Shown here piece by piece: positions 23,909 through 25,736 of a stretch of DNA of 25,736 bases. The notes below the pieces were generated by a model. The model had not been told where the DNA came from. It was given only the letters and a program-made list of their open reading frames with translations, and did not search any database. The DNA is taken from positions 1-25,736 of the forward strand of contig JAUXDE010000009.1 of the NCBI GenBank assembly GCA_030618495.1, read 5' to 3'. The stretch's first letter is position 1. Each line of letters starts with the position of its first letter. Made by a program: the position numbers and the translations under genes. The DNA is from Clostridia bacterium. Its GTDB lineage: Bacteria > UBA6262 > WVXT01 > JAUXBS01.

Positions 23909-24236
23909 GATTATAGGTTTAATATTTATTGCGGTAGGAGTTTTCTTTGACCTGGCAGGTTGTATCGGGCTGGCAAGACTGCCTGATATCTACAACCGGC
24001 TCCAGGCAGCAACGAAAAGCGTAACCCTTGGGACATGTCTTATTCTCGCCGGGTGTGCAGTATTTAAAGGAATCCTGTCCCCCATGGGTATAAAAGCTCT
24101 TATCTGCGGTGTTTTTATTTTACTGACGTCGCCGACGGCTGCCCACGCTCTTGCGCGGGGCGCCCACTTGTTTGGAGTGAAATTGTGGGACAAGAGTGTC
24201 TGCGACATGTATGAACAGGACAAAAAGAACTTTTAG
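23901..24236 (+). CDS. mrpG: Na+/H+ antiporter subunit MrpG / MbhC
   Basis: I chose the ATG at 23901 (eight-base overlap with mrpF) over an upstream in-frame ATG at 23865, because MrpG proteins begin just before this first helix. The 111-aa product has three helices and the family pattern GCIGLARLPDIYNRLQAATK (~20-39) followed by TSPTAAHALARGAHLFGV (~77-94). MrpG is a small structural member of the antiporter arm. With this gene the Mrp set B-G is complete. It is the last gene before the only long gap inside the operon. Confidence 0.92.
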   Translation: MNEIIGLIFIAVGVFFDLAGCIGLARLPDIYNRLQAATKSVTLGTCLILAGCAVFKGILSPMGIKALICGVFILLTSPTAAHALARGAHLFGVKLWDKSVCDMYEQDKKNF

Positions 24237-24247
24237 ACATTTATCTC

Positions 24248-24321
24248 GGAGGTCGTTCACGTGAGAGGCTCACTCCGAATCACGAAAGCGCTTGGGTGAA
24301 ACCTTTCGTGATTAGGCCTCC
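24248..24321 (+). ncRNA. Possible structured RNA element in the operon gap (three-stem junction)
   Basis: An outer stem pairs 24248-24254 (GGAGGTC) with 24315-24321 (GGCCTCC, one G-T pair). Inside it are a short hairpin, GTGAG-AGG-CTCAC at 24261-24273, and a longer hairpin with 11 perfect pairs, 24278-24288 with 24303-24313, around a 14-base loop. The three stems make a closed 74-nt domain. I cannot match it to a known riboswitch. It could be a cis-regulatory leader, a processing site separating the antiporter genes from the ferredoxin gene, or a small palindromic repeat. No T-run follows, so it is not a simple terminator. Confidence 0.4.
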
Positions 24322-24360
24322 TCAATAAAATCTAAAAGTTCAAGAGAAAAAGGAGAAAGG

Positions 24361-24972
24361 ATGAAGTATCCGAAACTCAGGGAATTGAGGGAAGCCGTTA
24401 AGGCGTTGATAAAGGGGCCCTATACGAGTAAGTTCCCTTATGAACCTTACATTGCGGAAAATTTTCGCGGTAAGCCCGAATATGTTGAAGATGAATGCAT
24501 AGGATGCGGAGCCTGCGCGGAAGTCTGCCCGGCAAGGGCGATAGACGTGGTTGAGAAAATAAACAGGAACGGTAAATCAACAAGAAAATTGGTTCTGCAC
24601 TATGATATATGTATATTTTGCGGGCAGTGCGTGGCGAACTGCACTTCTGAAAAGGGGATAAAGCAGACACACGAATACGCCCTGGCATTGTTTGACAGGA
24701 AACTGGCGGTTGAGGAAGTGGAAAAGGAACTTGTCCTGTGCCAGGAATGCGGAGAAGTTATCGGACCCAGGGACCACCTTGTTTTCCTGGCGAATAAACT
24801 CGGGCTGCTTGCCTCGGGTAACCCTCTCTTGATGCTGACTTCCCAGGAAGAACTGGGGCTGTTAAAGGAAGATCCTGCTGAGAAGTCCTCGCCTGAAGGA
24901 AGAGCGAACATGTTCAGGGTTTTGTGCCCGAAATGCAGGCATGAAACCGTTCTTACAGATATCTGGGGATAA
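24361..24972 (+). CDS. Hydrogenase 4Fe-4S subunit, NuoI/HyfH/MbhN-like, with C-terminal zinc-ribbon-like Cys pairs
   Basis: The 203-aa product has two [4Fe-4S] motifs: Cys46, 49, 52, 56 (CIGCGACAEVCP) and Cys84, 87, 90, 94 (CIFCGQCVANC). They are spaced as in NuoI and the HycF/EchF/MbhN subunits. A C-terminal extension (~125-203) contains CQEC and CPKC pairs that could bind one zinc ion, a feature also seen in HycF-like subunits. In Mbh this subunit takes electrons from ferredoxin and hands them to the small subunit. Here it could also receive them from the diaphorase route. AAGGAG is present upstream, with the structured gap region before it. Confidence 0.9.
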   Translation: MKYPKLRELREAVKALIKGPYTSKFPYEPYIAENFRGKPEYVEDECIGCGACAEVCPARAIDVVEKINRNGKSTRKLVLHYDICIFCGQCVANCTSEKGIKQTHEYALALFDRKLAVEEVEKELVLCQECGEVIGPRDHLVFLANKLGLLASGNPLLMLTSQEELGLLKEDPAEKSSPEGRANMFRVLCPKCRHETVLTDIWG

Positions 24973-25003
24973 TCTATCACTATTTTCCCAACGGGAATAT
25001 AAC

Positions 25004-25501
25004 ATGTTTGATTCTGACAATTCTCAATTAACGAAATTAAAAAAACTATTAAAACAAAAAACCCTCATCGTAGGTATAGGCAATCCTCTTAAGGGTGATG
25101 ACGGCGCAGGCCCGGAACTGATAAGGAAGCTTGAAGAAAAAAAACTCCCGGCTGGAAAATACCGGTTACTGGACGTTGGGGAAGCGCCCGAGAACTACCT
25201 TCACAATATTATAAAAGAAAAGCCGGATACGCTGATGCTGGTGGACGCGGTTGATATGAAAATATCCCCGGGGTCTGTAAAAATACTGAAATACGATGAT
25301 ATCCTTGACAACTCTCTTTCCACTCACAATGCTTCGTTAAAATTAACGATGGACTATATAAAATCGGAAATTAATACGGATATATTTATTGTTGGCATTC
25401 AGCCCGCGGGTGTTGGATTCGGCGACTCTATTTCAGCCGAAGTCAACGAAGCAATAAAAAAAATCTGCCGCATAATTGGAATTAAGGGGACATGTACCTA
25501 A
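25004..25501 (+). CDS. hycI: Hydrogenase maturation endopeptidase, HycI family
   Basis: I chose the ATG at 25004; an upstream in-frame ATG at 24941 would overlap the preceding gene by 32 bases. The 165-aa product has the hydrogenase maturation peptidase motifs: GIGNPLKGDDGAGPEL (24-39), GEAPENY (59-65), LVDAVDM (79-85), THNASLKL (107-114) and GIQPAGVGFG (131-140). These follow E. coli HycI more closely than HybD. The likely nickel-sensing residues are Asp32/33, Asp81 or Asp84, and His108. It would remove the C-terminal tail of the group 4 large subunit after Arg359 once nickel is inserted. The last six or so residues (IKGTCT) and the stop are encoded by the left arm of the palindromic repeat. 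Confidence 0.9.
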   Translation: MFDSDNSQLTKLKKLLKQKTLIVGIGNPLKGDDGAGPELIRKLEEKKLPAGKYRLLDVGEAPENYLHNIIKEKPDTLMLVDAVDMKISPGSVKILKYDDILDNSLSTHNASLKLTMDYIKSEINTDIFIVGIQPAGVGFGDSISAEVNEAIKKICRIIGIKGTCT

Positions 25502-25570
25502 TTATTGGATTATGTCTAAACCATTATTTTCGCGTAATTATCAATAATTAGGTACGTGTCCCCATAATTC
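25479..25570. repeat. GGGACA-type palindromic repeat, copy 2
   Basis: Bases 25479-25507 and 25542-25570 are reverse complements at 27 of 29 positions, around 34 loop bases. One of the two mismatches is a G-T-type change (CAT versus CAC in the GGGGACA core). The core GGGGACATGTACCTAATTA resembles copy 1 (GGGACAGACACCTATTTA). It runs from inside the protease gene, across its stop, to 14 bases before the next start. Function is likely a dispersed REP/MITE-type element; the strong stem might also stabilise or end the upstream mRNA. Confidence 0.8.
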
Positions 25571-25584
25571 AAAAAGGTCATGCC

Positions 25585-25736
25585 ATGACACTTCTGGTGA
25601 AAAAACACTTATTATTAATAATACTGATATCGGTTGTTTCGGCAGTGGTTTATTCCAATTCACTTAATAATTCCTTTCAATACGACGATGCCTTCAATAT
25701 AGTCGGAAATACCCTGATAAAAAGCCTTGAAAATAT
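25585..25736 (+). CDS. TMTC/PMT-like polytopic membrane protein, N-terminal fragment (3' truncated by window edge)
   Basis: The frame runs from ATG at 25585 (AAAGG eight bases upstream) off the end of the window, giving 50 residues. The first hydrophobic helix (~8-25) is followed by YSNSLNNSFQYDDAFNIVGN. The family pattern Y-x-N-S/x-L-x-N-x-F-x-Y-D-D is typical of the first luminal/periplasmic loop of TMTC-type O-mannosyltransferases and bacterial TPR-containing glycosyltransferase relatives, where the DD pair is catalytic in the GT-C fold. I cannot see the TPR part. It starts a new transcription unit after the hydrogenase operon and the palindrome. Confidence 0.6.
   Translation, partial: MTLLVKKHLLLIILISVVSAVVYSNSLNNSFQYDDAFNIVGNTLIKSLEN

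Noticed and set aside
24248-24321. A 74-nt element with a 7-bp closing stem, tRNA-like in size
   Set aside because: There is no T-arm sequence resembling GGTTCGAATCC, no four-arm spacing, and the inner 11-bp hairpin with a 14-base loop does not fit an anticodon or T arm.
24941-25003. Longer start for the HycI-type protease
   Set aside because: It overlaps the previous gene and adds residues not expected in the family; the ATG at 25004 is closer to the usual N-terminus.
1-25736. CRISPR arrays, rRNA genes, tRNA genes, insertion sequences or prophage
   Set aside because: No spaced direct repeats, no rRNA or tRNA signatures and no transposase or phage proteins were seen on either strand.

Overview
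The window (25.7 kb) looks like a metagenome-derived chromosome segment of an anaerobic, double-membraned bacterium. It carries BamA, a Skp-like chaperone and lipid A genes, several lipoproteins and outer-membrane barrels, and a large oxygen-sensitive [NiFe] hydrogenase locus. The LpxC-FabZ fusion, PorV/UPF0164-like barrels, GGGACA-type palindromic repeats and a TMTC-like glycosyltransferase start remind me of candidate phyla such as Omnitrophota or relatives. This placement is inference from gene content only.

Layout. (1) 1-4947, envelope biogenesis: the 3' end of bamA, a Skp/OmpH chaperone, lpxD, an lpxC-fabZ fusion and lpxA, all on the + strand. A perfect 26-bp inverted repeat lies between bamA and the chaperone gene. 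(2) 4948-13032, cell-surface block: a promoter, then a lipoprotein with an (A/V)EEVP repeat tail, followed by three divergent copies of a two-gene cassette. Each cassette is a small lipoprotein with a shared Cys-...-(I/V)F-x-(F/W)-L motif, followed by a PorV/UPF0164-like beta-barrel. Cassettes 1 and 3 are on +, cassette 2 on -, and cassettes 2 and 3 share a divergent promoter region. Two tiny membrane proteins (71 and 41 aa) follow cassette 1. (3) 13033-25501, energy block: a strong sigma70-type promoter and a near-consensus Rex-type operator, then 17 mostly overlapping + strand genes. They encode a sulfhydrogenase-type diaphorase (HydB/HydG-like), a HycB-like ferredoxin subunit, the group 4 [NiFe] hydrogenase core (NuoH-, NuoB-, NuoC- and NuoD-like), a NuoL-like subunit, a complete Mrp/Mbh-type antiporter module (MbhD/E fusion, MrpB-MrpG), a NuoI-like subunit and a HycI-type maturation protease. 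The only real gap in the operon (24237-24360) holds a compact potential RNA structure. (4) 25502-25736: a second GGGACA-type palindrome and the start of a TMTC/PMT-like membrane protein.

How the genes fit together. Envelope genes 1-4947 build the outer membrane. The cassettes add three lipoprotein/barrel pairs of unknown cargo. The energy block most simply reads as a membrane complex in which electrons from NAD(P)H enter through FAD and Fe-S subunits, reduce protons at the NiFe site, and are coupled to Na+ or H+ movement through the Mrp module; the reverse direction is also possible. A Rex-type operator fits an enzyme that responds to the NADH/NAD+ ratio. The combination of a group 3b-type diaphorase with an Mbh/Mrp-type group 4 hydrogenase is the most interesting system in the window. 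The triplicated lipoprotein/barrel cassette is second.
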